Source: Mycolicibacterium hippocampi (GTDB lineage Bacteria; Actinomycetota; Actinomycetes; Mycobacteriales; Mycobacteriaceae). From it: a stretch of 64,000 nucleotides of DNA. Shown here piece after piece: positions 24,096 to 31,661 of this stretch. The notes under the pieces were generated by a model. The model saw only the letters and a list, made by a program, of their open reading frames with translations, searched no databases and was not told the origin of the DNA. The translations under genes and the position numbers were made by a program. Location: NCBI RefSeq assembly GCF_010723735.1, contig NZ_BLLB01000002.1, positions 1,550,001 through 1,614,000 on the forward strand, in the 5' to 3' direction. The first letter of the stretch is position 1. Every line of letters starts with the position of its first letter.

Positions 24096-24752
24096 ATGCC
24101 CGACAGTCGCGTCACGGTGGTGCTCCCGTGTCTCGACGAGGCGGCGTCGCTTCCGGGGGTGCTTGCGAGTCTTCCCGCTGGGTATAGGGCTCTGGTGGTG
24201 GACAACAACAGCACAGACGGCACCGCGGAGGTGGCACGCCGGCACGGGGCCGACGTCGTCGCCGAACGCAGGCCGGGATACGGATCTGCGGTGCACGCCG
24301 GGCTGGTCGCGGCGACCACGCCGATCGTGGCGGTTCTCGACGCCGACGGATCGCTGGATCCTCAGGAGCTTCCCGGGTTGGTCGACGACGTCGAACGCGG
24401 CGCCGACATGGCGATCGGGCGTCGCCGCCCGGTGCCCGGCCTGAAGTGGCCGTGGCACGCCCGCCTGGGCACCGCGGCGGTGAGCTGGCGGCTGCGGACG
24501 CGACACGGCCTGCAGGTGCACGACATCGCGCCGATGAGGGTGGCGCGGCGGGAGGCGCTGTTGTCCCTGGGGGTGGCCGACCGGCGCTCCGGCTACCCGC
24601 TCGAGTTGCTGGTGCGCGCCGCGCAGGCGGGCTGGACGGTCACCGAACGTGACGTCGCGTACGGGCCGCGCACCGGGGGCACCTCCAAGGTCAGTGGCTC
24701 GGTCAAGGGCAGTGCCACTGCGGCGCTGGACTTCTGGCGGGTGATCTCGTGA
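24096..24752 (+). CDS. Family 2 glycosyltransferase (Rv0539-like)
   Basis: A 218-residue GT2 with GT-A fold: TVVLPCLDEAASLPGVL start, VVDNNSTDGTAEVA nucleotide-binding part, and AVLDADGSLDP carrying the DxD metal motif. Dolichyl-phosphate mannose synthase-like proteins share this layout, though this one ends without a membrane anchor. GTG 24090 is an alternative start. It is the first gene of a five-gene overlapping operon to 27607; its stop overlaps the DUF2064 gene by 4 bases. Confidence 0.9.
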   Translation: MPDSRVTVVLPCLDEAASLPGVLASLPAGYRALVVDNNSTDGTAEVARRHGADVVAERRPGYGSAVHAGLVAATTPIVAVLDADGSLDPQELPGLVDDVERGADMAIGRRRPVPGLKWPWHARLGTAAVSWRLRTRHGLQVHDIAPMRVARREALLSLGVADRRSGYPLELLVRAAQAGWTVTERDVAYGPRTGGTSKVSGSVKGSATAALDFWRVIS

Positions 24753-25414
24753 TACCGGTGAGCGTGCTGGTGGTCGCCAAGGCGCCGGTGCCCGGGCTGG
24801 CCAAGACCCGCCTGGCGGCCGACCTCGGTGACGACACGGCCGCCGACATCGCCGCAGCAGCGCTGCTCGACACTCTCGATGCGGTCGCCGACGCCCCCGT
24901 GGCCGCGAGGGTGGTCGCCCTGACCGGGAACCTCGACGACGCCAAGCGGTCGCACGAGATCCGGTCACGGCTCGCTGATTTCATCGTCGTCACCCAACGC
25001 GGTGAGGGCTTCGCCGACCGGCTCGCCAACGCACATCTGGACGCGGCCGCGGCTACCGGCGGGCTGCCCGTGCTGCAGATCGGTATGGACACCCCCCAGG
25101 TGAGCCCGGAGCTGATCGGTCGGTGCGCACAGTCACTCGCCGACCACCACACCGTTCTCGGCATGGCACACGACGGCGGCTGGTGGGTGCTGGGCGTCAC
25201 CGACGCCGCGACTGCCGACTGCCTGCGCGATGTGCCGATGTCGGCGCCGGACACTGGCGCTGTAACGCTGGCGGCCCTGCAGCACACGGTCCAGTATGTG
25301 GATCTTCTCTGTGAGCTCGCCGACGTCGACACCCTCGACGACATCGTCGAGGTGCGCCGCGCCTGTCCGCCCGGATCCCGGTTCAGCCGGATCACCGCCG
25401 CTCAGAGGGTCTGA
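24749..25414 (+). CDS. DUF2064/TIGR04282 family glycosyltransferase-like protein
   Basis: A 221-residue protein from GTG 24749. The start VLVVAKAPVPGLAKTRLA is the hallmark of the DUF2064 family, a GT-A fold related to nucleotidyltransferases; members are found in arsenosugar-type gene clusters. LQIGMDTPQVSPE and AHDGGWWVLGVTD are further family blocks. It corresponds to Rv0540. It overlaps both neighbours by 1-4 bases. The donor and acceptor are unknown. Confidence 0.88.
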   Translation: MIPVSVLVVAKAPVPGLAKTRLAADLGDDTAADIAAAALLDTLDAVADAPVAARVVALTGNLDDAKRSHEIRSRLADFIVVTQRGEGFADRLANAHLDAAAATGGLPVLQIGMDTPQVSPELIGRCAQSLADHHTVLGMAHDGGWWVLGVTDAATADCLRDVPMSAPDTGAVTLAALQHTVQYVDLLCELADVDTLDDIVEVRRACPPGSRFSRITAAQRV

Positions 25415-26043
25415 TGTTCGGACAGCTCTACGACCGGGCGCTCGACGGCGAGCGATGTTGGATTCGCCACGACGACGGCCGGGTCAAGAAACTCCCGGTG
25501 CGCAGTTGGTTGGGTGGGCGCCACGCCGACGCCCGGTTCGACCATGCGGTGGTCGGCATGTGTGAGGGGCCGACGATCGATTTGGGTTGCGGCCCTGGAC
25601 GACTGGTTGCGCACCTGGTGCAGCGCGGTGTCCCGGCATTGGGGGTGGATCTGTCGGCGACCGCGGTGAAGCTGGCCCGCAGCAGCGGTGCTCCGGCGTT
25701 GCGGCGGGACATGTTCGAGCCGCTTCCTGCCACGGGCCGCTGGCAGACGGTGCTGTTGGCCGATGGCAATGTGGGGGTCGGCGGCGACCCACGCCGGGTG
25801 CTGCGCCGGGCCGCCGAACTGTTGCGCTCCGGGGGCCACTGCGTCGCCGAATTCGACTCGACCACTACGGGTATCGACGTCGGGTGGGTGCGGCTGGAAT
25901 CGTCGCGCACGATCGGCCCGTGGTTCCCCTGGGCCTCGGTGGGCATCGACTGCGTCCCGTCGTTGGCCGTGGAGGTCGGGTTGGCGGTGGCCGACGTCCA
26001 CCGCATCGGCAGCAGGGTGGTCGCCACCCTCGCCGCGACGTGA
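25414..26043 (+). CDS. Class I SAM-dependent methyltransferase
   Basis: A 209-residue methyltransferase. Motif I reads PTIDLGCGPGRLVAHL (about 50-65); motif II acid is in ALGVDLSATAV; the post-motif region is WQTVLLADGNVGVGGDP. The ATG shares its first base with the previous stop and its stop overlaps the oxidoreductase GTG. The N-terminal 35 residues, with WIRHDDGRVKKLPVRSWLGG, are a conserved lead-in of this cluster. It probably methylates the product handled by the neighbouring transferases; that is inference. Confidence 0.88.
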   Translation: MFGQLYDRALDGERCWIRHDDGRVKKLPVRSWLGGRHADARFDHAVVGMCEGPTIDLGCGPGRLVAHLVQRGVPALGVDLSATAVKLARSSGAPALRRDMFEPLPATGRWQTVLLADGNVGVGGDPRRVLRRAAELLRSGGHCVAEFDSTTTGIDVGWVRLESSRTIGPWFPWASVGIDCVPSLAVEVGLAVADVHRIGSRVVATLAAT

Positions 26044-27140
26044 CCACGTCACTACGTGGGACGGCGATCACCGCACGCGTCGGGACGGCGCTGGGCATCA
26101 CGGTTGCGGTGTGCTTCCTCACGGGACTGATGAGCCACTTCATCCAGCACCCGCAGCCCTGGTTCTGGTGGCCCACGCGGCCGGTCGGGCTGTACCGGTT
26201 CACCCAGGGGTTGCACGTCGCCACGGGCATCGCCGCCATCCCACTGCTCATCGTCAAGCTGTGGTCGGTGTGGCCGAAGCTGTTCGAGCGTCCGCTTGTC
26301 GGTGGTGGGGTACGCCAGATCGAGCGGCTGTCGATCCTGGTGCTGGTCGGGTCGATGCTCTTCCAGCTCAGCACCGGCCTGCTCAACATCGCCCAGTGGT
26401 ACGCCTTCGAGTTCTTCTTCACCACAGCCCATTACGCGATGTCCTATGTGGCGGTAGGTGCCATCATCGTGCACATCGGCATCAAGCTCCCGGTGATCCG
26501 ACAGGCGCTCAGCGAGCCGCTATCCGATGTAGCCCAGGGCGGAGCGGTGGGTCCCTCACGGCGTACCGTGCTGCGCGGCACCTGGGTGGCCGTGGGGTTG
26601 GCGACGTTGGCCACTGTCGGCCAGACGGTACCGCTGCTGCGCCGTGTGTCGGTGCTCGCGCCGCGCACCGGCGAAGGACCCCAGGGCGTTCCGATCAACC
26701 GATCCGCGATCGCCGCCGGGGTGACGCGCGCGGCGAGCTCGCCGGACTACCGGTTGACGGTCACCCACGGCGACCGCAGCCAGAGCTTCACCGTCGCCGA
26801 CCTGCAGGCGATGCCGCAGACCACACATCGGCTGCCGATCGCCTGCGTGGAGGGGTGGAGCGCCTCCGCGGACTGGACCGGTGTGGTGCTGGCGGACCTG
26901 GTCGCCACAGTGGGGGCATCGGCCGACTCGGACGTGCGGATGATCTCGCTGGAACCACCGGGTCCGTACTCCCGCACGGTGCTACCGGCCCGCCATGCCC
27001 GTGACGACATGACGCTGATCGCGTTGAAGATCAACGGTGAGACCCTCAACCTCGACCACGGGTATCCCTGCCGTTTGATCGCACCGACGAGACCCGGTGT
27101 GTTGCAGACGAAATGGCTGACCCGGATCGAGGTGGTGTGA
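26040..27140 (+). CDS. Membrane molybdopterin-dependent oxidoreductase (cytochrome b-like plus sulfite oxidase-like domains)
   Basis: A 366-residue fusion starting GTG 26040. Residues about 15-150 form four or more membrane segments with histidines in LMSHFIQHP, FTQGLHVATG and FTTAHYAMS, like a di-haem cytochrome b561. A further membrane segment leads to a sulfite oxidase-fold domain (from about 190). Its molybdenum-ligating Cys lies in RLPIACVEGWSASADW, and the YSRTVLPARHARDD and MTLIALKINGETL blocks follow. This lets electrons pass between the quinone pool and an exported molybdenum site. It is fourth in the operon. Confidence 0.87.
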   Translation: MTTSLRGTAITARVGTALGITVAVCFLTGLMSHFIQHPQPWFWWPTRPVGLYRFTQGLHVATGIAAIPLLIVKLWSVWPKLFERPLVGGGVRQIERLSILVLVGSMLFQLSTGLLNIAQWYAFEFFFTTAHYAMSYVAVGAIIVHIGIKLPVIRQALSEPLSDVAQGGAVGPSRRTVLRGTWVAVGLATLATVGQTVPLLRRVSVLAPRTGEGPQGVPINRSAIAAGVTRAASSPDYRLTVTHGDRSQSFTVADLQAMPQTTHRLPIACVEGWSASADWTGVVLADLVATVGASADSDVRMISLEPPGPYSRTVLPARHARDDMTLIALKINGETLNLDHGYPCRLIAPTRPGVLQTKWLTRIEVV

Positions 27141-27607
27141 TGTCGGCGCTGCGGGTGATCCTGGTCGTTGCGGGTGTCGCGGTCGGTGCCTACGGCGCGG
27201 TGCTGCTGTGGGACTTCTCACCCACCGTGCTGGTGCGGATCGCGGTGTGGGTGGCGGTCGGCGTCGTAGTCCACGACTTCGTTTTCGCACCACTGTGCGC
27301 CGCGGTCGGGTTTACGGGTCGAGCCCTGATCCCGGTGCGCTGGCAGGCGCCCGCCGCGGTGGCCGCGCTGTGCAGTGTGGTTCTGGTGGTGCTGGCGATC
27401 CCGGTGTACAGCAAGCCGGGCGCACGCCCCGACAATCCGACGGTGCTCGACCGCGACTACGCGCTGGGGCTGTGGATCATGATCGCGGCGGTGTGGATCT
27501 GCGTCCCGCTCTACTACGCCGCTGCCCGGCGGCTACCAGTTCGTCAGAACCAGGTGGTTGATCGCCAGCGCGCCGGCGACGTTGACCGCCAGCCACCATC
27601 GGTGTGA
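27140..27607 (+). CDS. Small polytopic membrane protein of the Mo-oxidoreductase operon
   Basis: A 155-residue protein starting ATG 27140 inside the upstream stop (TGATG). Four hydrophobic segments are predicted (about 5-25, 31-52, 72-93 and 112-133), with a short polar C-terminal tail. No motif is recognised. The last 75 bases overlap the convergent gene at 27533, so the tail is constrained by two reading frames and may be poorly conserved. Likely a membrane partner of the preceding oxidoreductase. Confidence 0.75.
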   Translation: MSALRVILVVAGVAVGAYGAVLLWDFSPTVLVRIAVWVAVGVVVHDFVFAPLCAAVGFTGRALIPVRWQAPAAVAALCSVVLVVLAIPVYSKPGARPDNPTVLDRDYALGLWIMIAAVWICVPLYYAAARRLPVRQNQVVDRQRAGDVDRQPPSV

Positions 27608-28888
27608 CGGCCGCGGAAGCAACGCGGCGGCGGCTACCAGCCACATCGTGAACGGCAACCAGATGCGTTCCGTCTCGGCCTTGCTCAGCCGGGACAGATC
27701 GGCGAACACGATGGCCAGCAGCGCGCTCAGCACCAGCAGGTACAGCCCGGACCGCTGTCTGATCGCGGCAATGTCGAACACCCGACCGATGCCCGCGACG
27801 CTGCCCAGCCCGATGGCGCACACCACCGACGCGAAATTGGCCCAGCCCCAGTACTGGAACGGCCGGTCGGCGGCGATGCCCTGCCAATAGCGTTCCTGCA
27901 CCAGCAGGTACCCGTCGAACCACCAGAATCCGGCGGCGACGAACACCACCACCACCGCCAGCGCAGCGATCAACGCGGGCACGAGCGTGCCGAGGGCGGC
28001 GCGCCAAGTGGTCGCGGTGAGCAGCACGGCGACCGCCGGCAGCGCCATCAGCACCAGCCCATAGTTGAGGAAGATGCCCCAGCCCAGCAGCAGCCCGGCG
28101 CCGGCGGCGGCCGGCACCGGCAGGCGCACCGTCCTGCTGACCGCCAACGCCAGCAGGGTGATGCCCCACGCGGCGACGCCCGCGAAGTAGCCGTCGGCGG
28201 AGACCGCGACCCAGATGGCGGTGGGCGCCACCGCCACGAACGGTGCCGCCAGCCGGGCGGTGTCCTCGTCGGCGATCGCGCGCACCGTCACGACGATCGC
28301 GGCCGCCACACTCGAGCCGGCAAGCAGGCACAGCAGACCCGCCCACGCGCCGCCGGTCAACCCGATCCGGTCGAGCCACACGAACGTCAGCAGGGCGCCG
28401 GGCGGGTGCCCGGACACATGGGTGATCCACGAATCCGGCTGGTAGTCGAGGATTCTGTCGGCGAACGAACGCACCGCTTCGGGTATGTCGGTGACGGTCG
28501 GCACCTGGCGCAGGTATTCGTGGCGTGCGGTGAGCCGGCCGGCGAAGCCGCGCTGCCAGCCGTCGATCATGGCCAGGCTGAACGCCCACCCGCAGGAGAC
28601 CGCCCAGACCGTCCAGGGCAGCCGGCGCCAGGACAGCCGCTGCGCCAGCGACGGCCCCCACAGCACCGCCGCGGCGGCGATCGCGACCGCAGGGATGGTG
28701 CCGGGGCCGACGTGGGCGTTGTACCAGCCGAAGATCGGTGCGGTGCCGGCGAACGTGCGGAATCGTTCCTCGGACGCGTTGATCAGCGGGGTGACGATGC
28801 CGAAATCGAGGTGCGGGATCACGAACGCCGCGACGACGAGCGCCACGGCGGCGCTGACCGCGATCACCTCCTTGCGACCGATGGGCAC
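27533..28888 (-). CDS. Polytopic membrane protein, Rv0541c-like, GT-C-type topology
   Basis: A 451-residue integral membrane protein with ten or more hydrophobic segments. A large loop after the second or third helix (residues about 115-165) holds RHEYLRQVP and THVSGHPPGALL. The helix-loop layout resembles lipid-linked GT-C enzymes, but a clear catalytic acidic motif was not found. It corresponds in order and size to Rv0541c. GTG 28888 starts directly after a perfect hairpin. Its C-terminal codons overlap the convergent gene. Confidence 0.85.
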   Translation of the reverse strand: MPIGRKEVIAVSAAVALVVAAFVIPHLDFGIVTPLINASEERFRTFAGTAPIFGWYNAHVGPGTIPAVAIAAAAVLWGPSLAQRLSWRRLPWTVWAVSCGWAFSLAMIDGWQRGFAGRLTARHEYLRQVPTVTDIPEAVRSFADRILDYQPDSWITHVSGHPPGALLTFVWLDRIGLTGGAWAGLLCLLAGSSVAAAIVVTVRAIADEDTARLAAPFVAVAPTAIWVAVSADGYFAGVAAWGITLLALAVSRTVRLPVPAAAGAGLLLGWGIFLNYGLVLMALPAVAVLLTATTWRAALGTLVPALIAALAVVVVFVAAGFWWFDGYLLVQERYWQGIAADRPFQYWGWANFASVVCAIGLGSVAGIGRVFDIAAIRQRSGLYLLVLSALLAIVFADLSRLSKAETERIWLPFTMWLVAAAALLPRPSHRWWLAVNVAGALAINHLVLTNW

Positions 28889-28909
28889 GACCGCCAGCTT
28901 ATGGCGGTC
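28889..28909 (-). promoter_or_regulatory. Hairpin abutting the Rv0541c-like start codon
   Basis: GACCGCCA (28889-28896) and TGGCGGTC (28902-28909) form a perfect 8-bp stem with a 5-base loop. On the transcript the stem ends immediately before the GTG start at 28888. No separate ribosome site is seen. It could limit initiation, but a chance GC palindrome cannot be excluded. Confidence 0.4.
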
Positions 28910-28957
28910 CGCCGGGCCCGGGCCGCGTGCTGCCCGAACGATTCGGTGACAGCCCGC

Positions 28958-29572
28958 TCAGTAGAGCATCGAGCGCATGTTCTCCTCGCCGAAGTACTTC
29001 TCCAGCTCCTCGAGGCTCATGTCCGCATAGATCGACTTGGCCAGCTGCGCGACGCTGGGCACCGCGTCCGGCTTCCAGTTCTCCGGCTTCCACGCGTCGG
29101 AACGCAGGAATGCCTTGGCGCAGTGGAAGAACACCTCTTCGATGTCGATCTGCAACGCCAAGATGGGCCGCTTGCCCCGCACCGCCATCGCGTCGAAGTA
29201 ATCGGCGTCGGCGAAGATCCGGGCGGTCCCGTTGATCCTCAGCGTGTCGCCGCGTCCGGGGATCACGAACAGCGTGCCGACGTGCGGGCGTTCCAGCACG
29301 TTGAGGTAGCCGTCCACGCGTTTGTTGCCGGGGCGCTCCGGGATGGCGATTGTCGTCGGATCGATGACGTGCACGAACCCGGCAGGGTCGCCTTTCGGGG
29401 AGACGTCGACGCGGCCGCGGGCGTCCGTCGTCGCCACGAAGCCCAGCGGCGAGTGGGCCAGCCAGTGCTGGTGCACCGCGGACAGCCGGTCGCCGACCTT
29501 GTTGGCCACGGCCTCGTTCGGATACCCGACGATCGCGCGGAGTTCGTCGACAGAGGTCACTTCGGTGCTCAT
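28958..29572 (-). CDS. Pyridoxamine 5'-phosphate oxidase-family flavoprotein (MSMEG_1061 type)
   Basis: A 204-residue PPOX split-barrel protein. Blocks include HWLAHSPLGFVATTDARGRVDVSP, which forms the FMN-binding start, PERPGNKRVDGYLNVLERP and LFVIPGRGDTLRINGTARI. The C-terminal EKYFGEENMRSMLY is characteristic of the mycobacterial subgroup. It probably binds FMN or F420 and handles a small oxidisable molecule or detoxification. It stands alone between the Rv0541c-like gene and menE, on the same strand. Confidence 0.88.
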   Translation of the reverse strand: MSTEVTSVDELRAIVGYPNEAVANKVGDRLSAVHQHWLAHSPLGFVATTDARGRVDVSPKGDPAGFVHVIDPTTIAIPERPGNKRVDGYLNVLERPHVGTLFVIPGRGDTLRINGTARIFADADYFDAMAVRGKRPILALQIDIEEVFFHCAKAFLRSDAWKPENWKPDAVPSVAQLAKSIYADMSLEELEKYFGEENMRSMLY

Positions 29573-29609
29573 CCCCCCATCATGCGCGTGCCCACCGGCG
29601 ACGGGTGGG

Positions 29610-30707
29610 CTACGGTTCGTGCGGTTCGTGTGGTTCGTGCGCGCCGAACAGCCGGCCGAGCTCGCGGCGGTCGACCTTGCCGATTCCCCGGCGCGGCAGC
29701 GCGTCGACGACGTGCACCTGACGCGGCGCCGCGGTCGGGGGGAGCGATCCGCTGACGTGAGACCGCAGCTGCGCCAACGTGATCGTGCTGCCGGGCTCGA
29801 CCACCACCGCGGCCGCCACCCGCTGCCCCAGCCGTTCGTCTGGCACGCCGAACACCGCGCACTCGGCCACCGCGGGATGTGTGGCCAGCGCGGCCTCGAC
29901 CAGCCCGGGCAGCACCGTCAGCCCGCCGGTGCTGATCGCGTCGTCGACCCGGCCCAGCACGGTGAGCACGCCTGCACCGTCGAGGGTGCCGAGGTCGTCG
30001 GTGCGGAACCAGCCGCGTTCGGCGAACGGGTCCGGTTCCACGGGGTTGCGGTACCCGGAGGCGACGGTCGGGCCGCCGAGGGAGATCCTGCCGTCGTCGG
30101 CCACCTTCACCTCGACCCCGTCCAGCGGCACCCCGTCGTACACGCAACCGCCGGCGGTCTCGCTCATCCCGTAGGTTCGGACTACCGAAACACCTGCAGC
30201 CGAGGCCTTTTCGGCCACCGCGGCCGGCATCGGACCGCCGCCGACGAGCACCGCGTCCAGCTCGGCCAGCGCCCGGGTGGCCTGCGGGTCCCGCAGCGCC
30301 TTGTCCAGCTGTGCCGCCACCAGTGATGCATAGCGCCGGCCGGAGCCCAGCTCAGCGACGGCAGCGGACAGCTCGGCGGGTTCGAAGGCGGCTGCGATGG
30401 CGACCGGATGGGTGCCCGCCACCACGCTACGGACCAGCACCTGGAATCCGGCCACGTGGTACCCGGGTAAGGCCAGCAGCCAGCGGCCGGTGCCACCGAG
30501 CCGATTGTGGGTCGCTTCGGCGCTGGCCATCAGAGCGGCGGCGGAGAGCAGGGCGCCCTTCGGGGTGCCGGTGGTGCCCGAGGTGGACAGCACGACGGCC
30601 ACGTCGTCGTCGATACTCTGCCCCGCCCGCAGCGCCGTCGTCAGCTGCGATGTCTCCTCGGCGCTGCCGGCGGGTACCGGCAGCACGCTGACCCGGCCGC
30701 GGAGCAT
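29610..30707 (-). CDS. menE: o-Succinylbenzoate--CoA ligase
   Basis: This ANL-superfamily enzyme makes o-succinylbenzoyl-CoA for menaquinone synthesis. AMP-binding P-loop STSGTTGTPKGALLS, YGMSETAGGCVYDG, motif TDDLGTLDG and the hinge GRVDDAIST are intact. The catalytic Lys is in RRGIGKVDR. It is short for the family (about 365 residues), as in mycobacteria. Three starts are possible: ATG 30707, TTG 30725, or non-standard ATA 30779. The last has GGAGG seven bases upstream and extends the frame by IAILRPVGIGSGAA-like sequence. A C-terminal HEPHEPHEP tail arises from a 9-base repeat. Confidence 0.92.
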   Translation of the reverse strand: MLRGRVSVLPVPAGSAEETSQLTTALRAGQSIDDDVAVVLSTSGTTGTPKGALLSAAALMASAEATHNRLGGTGRWLLALPGYHVAGFQVLVRSVVAGTHPVAIAAAFEPAELSAAVAELGSGRRYASLVAAQLDKALRDPQATRALAELDAVLVGGGPMPAAVAEKASAAGVSVVRTYGMSETAGGCVYDGVPLDGVEVKVADDGRISLGGPTVASGYRNPVEPDPFAERGWFRTDDLGTLDGAGVLTVLGRVDDAISTGGLTVLPGLVEAALATHPAVAECAVFGVPDERLGQRVAAAVVVEPGSTITLAQLRSHVSGSLPPTAAPRQVHVVDALPRRGIGKVDRRELGRLFGAHEPHEPHEP

Positions 30708-30928
30708 GTCGCCGATCACGGTCAACGCAGTTGATGCCGCGGCGCCGGACCCGATGCCGACCGGACGAAGGATGGCTATGGGCTGACCTCCACATCAGGA
30801 CGGGATCTCGGCGAGCCGATAGTAGCTCCCGGCCGCGGTTGAACAGCAGATGAAGACCTCACCGTGCAGGGTGAAATGCCGGTCCACCGGCTGGCCGGAT
30901 CGGCCTCGGAGCCCGCAGAATTGACCGC

Positions 30929-31228
30929 ATGCCCGCGCGTCGCGTCGACAACGTCGTCTCCTGGTTGCAGCAGGGTTATCCACACGGGATTCCGCGGCAG
31001 GACTACTTTCCGCTGCTCGCGCTGCTGGCCCGGTCGCTGTCCGACGACGACGTCGTGGCTGTCGCGCAGGCGGTGCTGCGCGGCGACGATTCGGGCACCG
31101 TGACGTCGCGCGAGGTGCGGGCGGCGCTGCATGTGGTCACCGCCGCCGAGCCCGACGCCGAGGAGATCGAGCAGGTGGCCGCGCGGCTGGCGTCCGTCGG
31201 CTGGTCGGTGGTGGCATCCGCGCGCTGA
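30929..31228 (+). CDS. DUF3349 domain protein (Rv0543c-like)
   Basis: A 99-residue helical protein: NVVSWLQQGYPHGIPRQDYFPLLALLARSLSDDDV is the DUF3349 core, followed by TSREVRAALHVV and ASVGWSVV. Family members are small cytoplasmic proteins of known fold (four-helix type) but no established function. The ATG at 30929 gives the family N-terminus. It reads away from menE and towards the glyoxalase-like gene; the upstream 150 bases hold no recognised element beyond the menE ribosome site. Confidence 0.87.
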   Translation: MPARRVDNVVSWLQQGYPHGIPRQDYFPLLALLARSLSDDDVVAVAQAVLRGDDSGTVTSREVRAALHVVTAAEPDAEEIEQVAARLASVGWSVVASAR

Positions 31229-31244
31229 ACTCGGCGCGCTGAAC

Positions 31245-31631
31245 TCAGTCGCGAACGTCTCGGCGCAGCGGGTGGTCGTCGGGCACCTGCACGAAGATCA
31301 ACGTCACGCCGTCGGGGTCGACGACGTGCATCTCGTGCAGACCCCACGGTTCGCGGCGGGCCTCGCGGGCGATCTCGATGCCACGTTCCCGCAGCTTGGT
31401 CTGCGCCGCCTGCACGTCCCGGACCTGCAGCCACAGCGCTCCGGGGAACGGTGGCGCACCGTGGTCGGGGGCGCCGTGGCCGGCGAGTTCGATCAACGAC
31501 TGGCCGGCGTAGAACACGGTGCCTGCGCCGTACTCCCGGGCGACCGCCAGGCCGATGCCATCGCGGTAGAACGCCACTGACCGCTGATAGTCGGCCGGCC
31601 GAAACAGCATCCGACTGGCCAGGATCTCCAT
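31245..31631 (-). CDS. Glyoxalase/VOC superfamily protein (Rv0546c-like)
   Basis: A 128-residue VOC protein with two beta-alpha-beta-beta-beta units: MLFRPADYQRSVAFYRDGIGL, then ALWLQVRDVQAAQTKLRERG and LHEMHVVDPDGVTLIFVQ. Metal-site candidates include His in GLHEMHVV and the acid in the second unit, but a first-unit His is not obvious, so it may bind rather than convert its ligand. It matches the Rv0546c position near the SDR and menB. Confidence 0.86.
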   Translation of the reverse strand: MEILASRMLFRPADYQRSVAFYRDGIGLAVAREYGAGTVFYAGQSLIELAGHGAPDHGAPPFPGALWLQVRDVQAAQTKLRERGIEIAREARREPWGLHEMHVVDPDGVTLIFVQVPDDHPLRRDVRD

Positions 31632-31661
31632 GCCACCGTGTTTATCACGCGGGCGGCGGGC

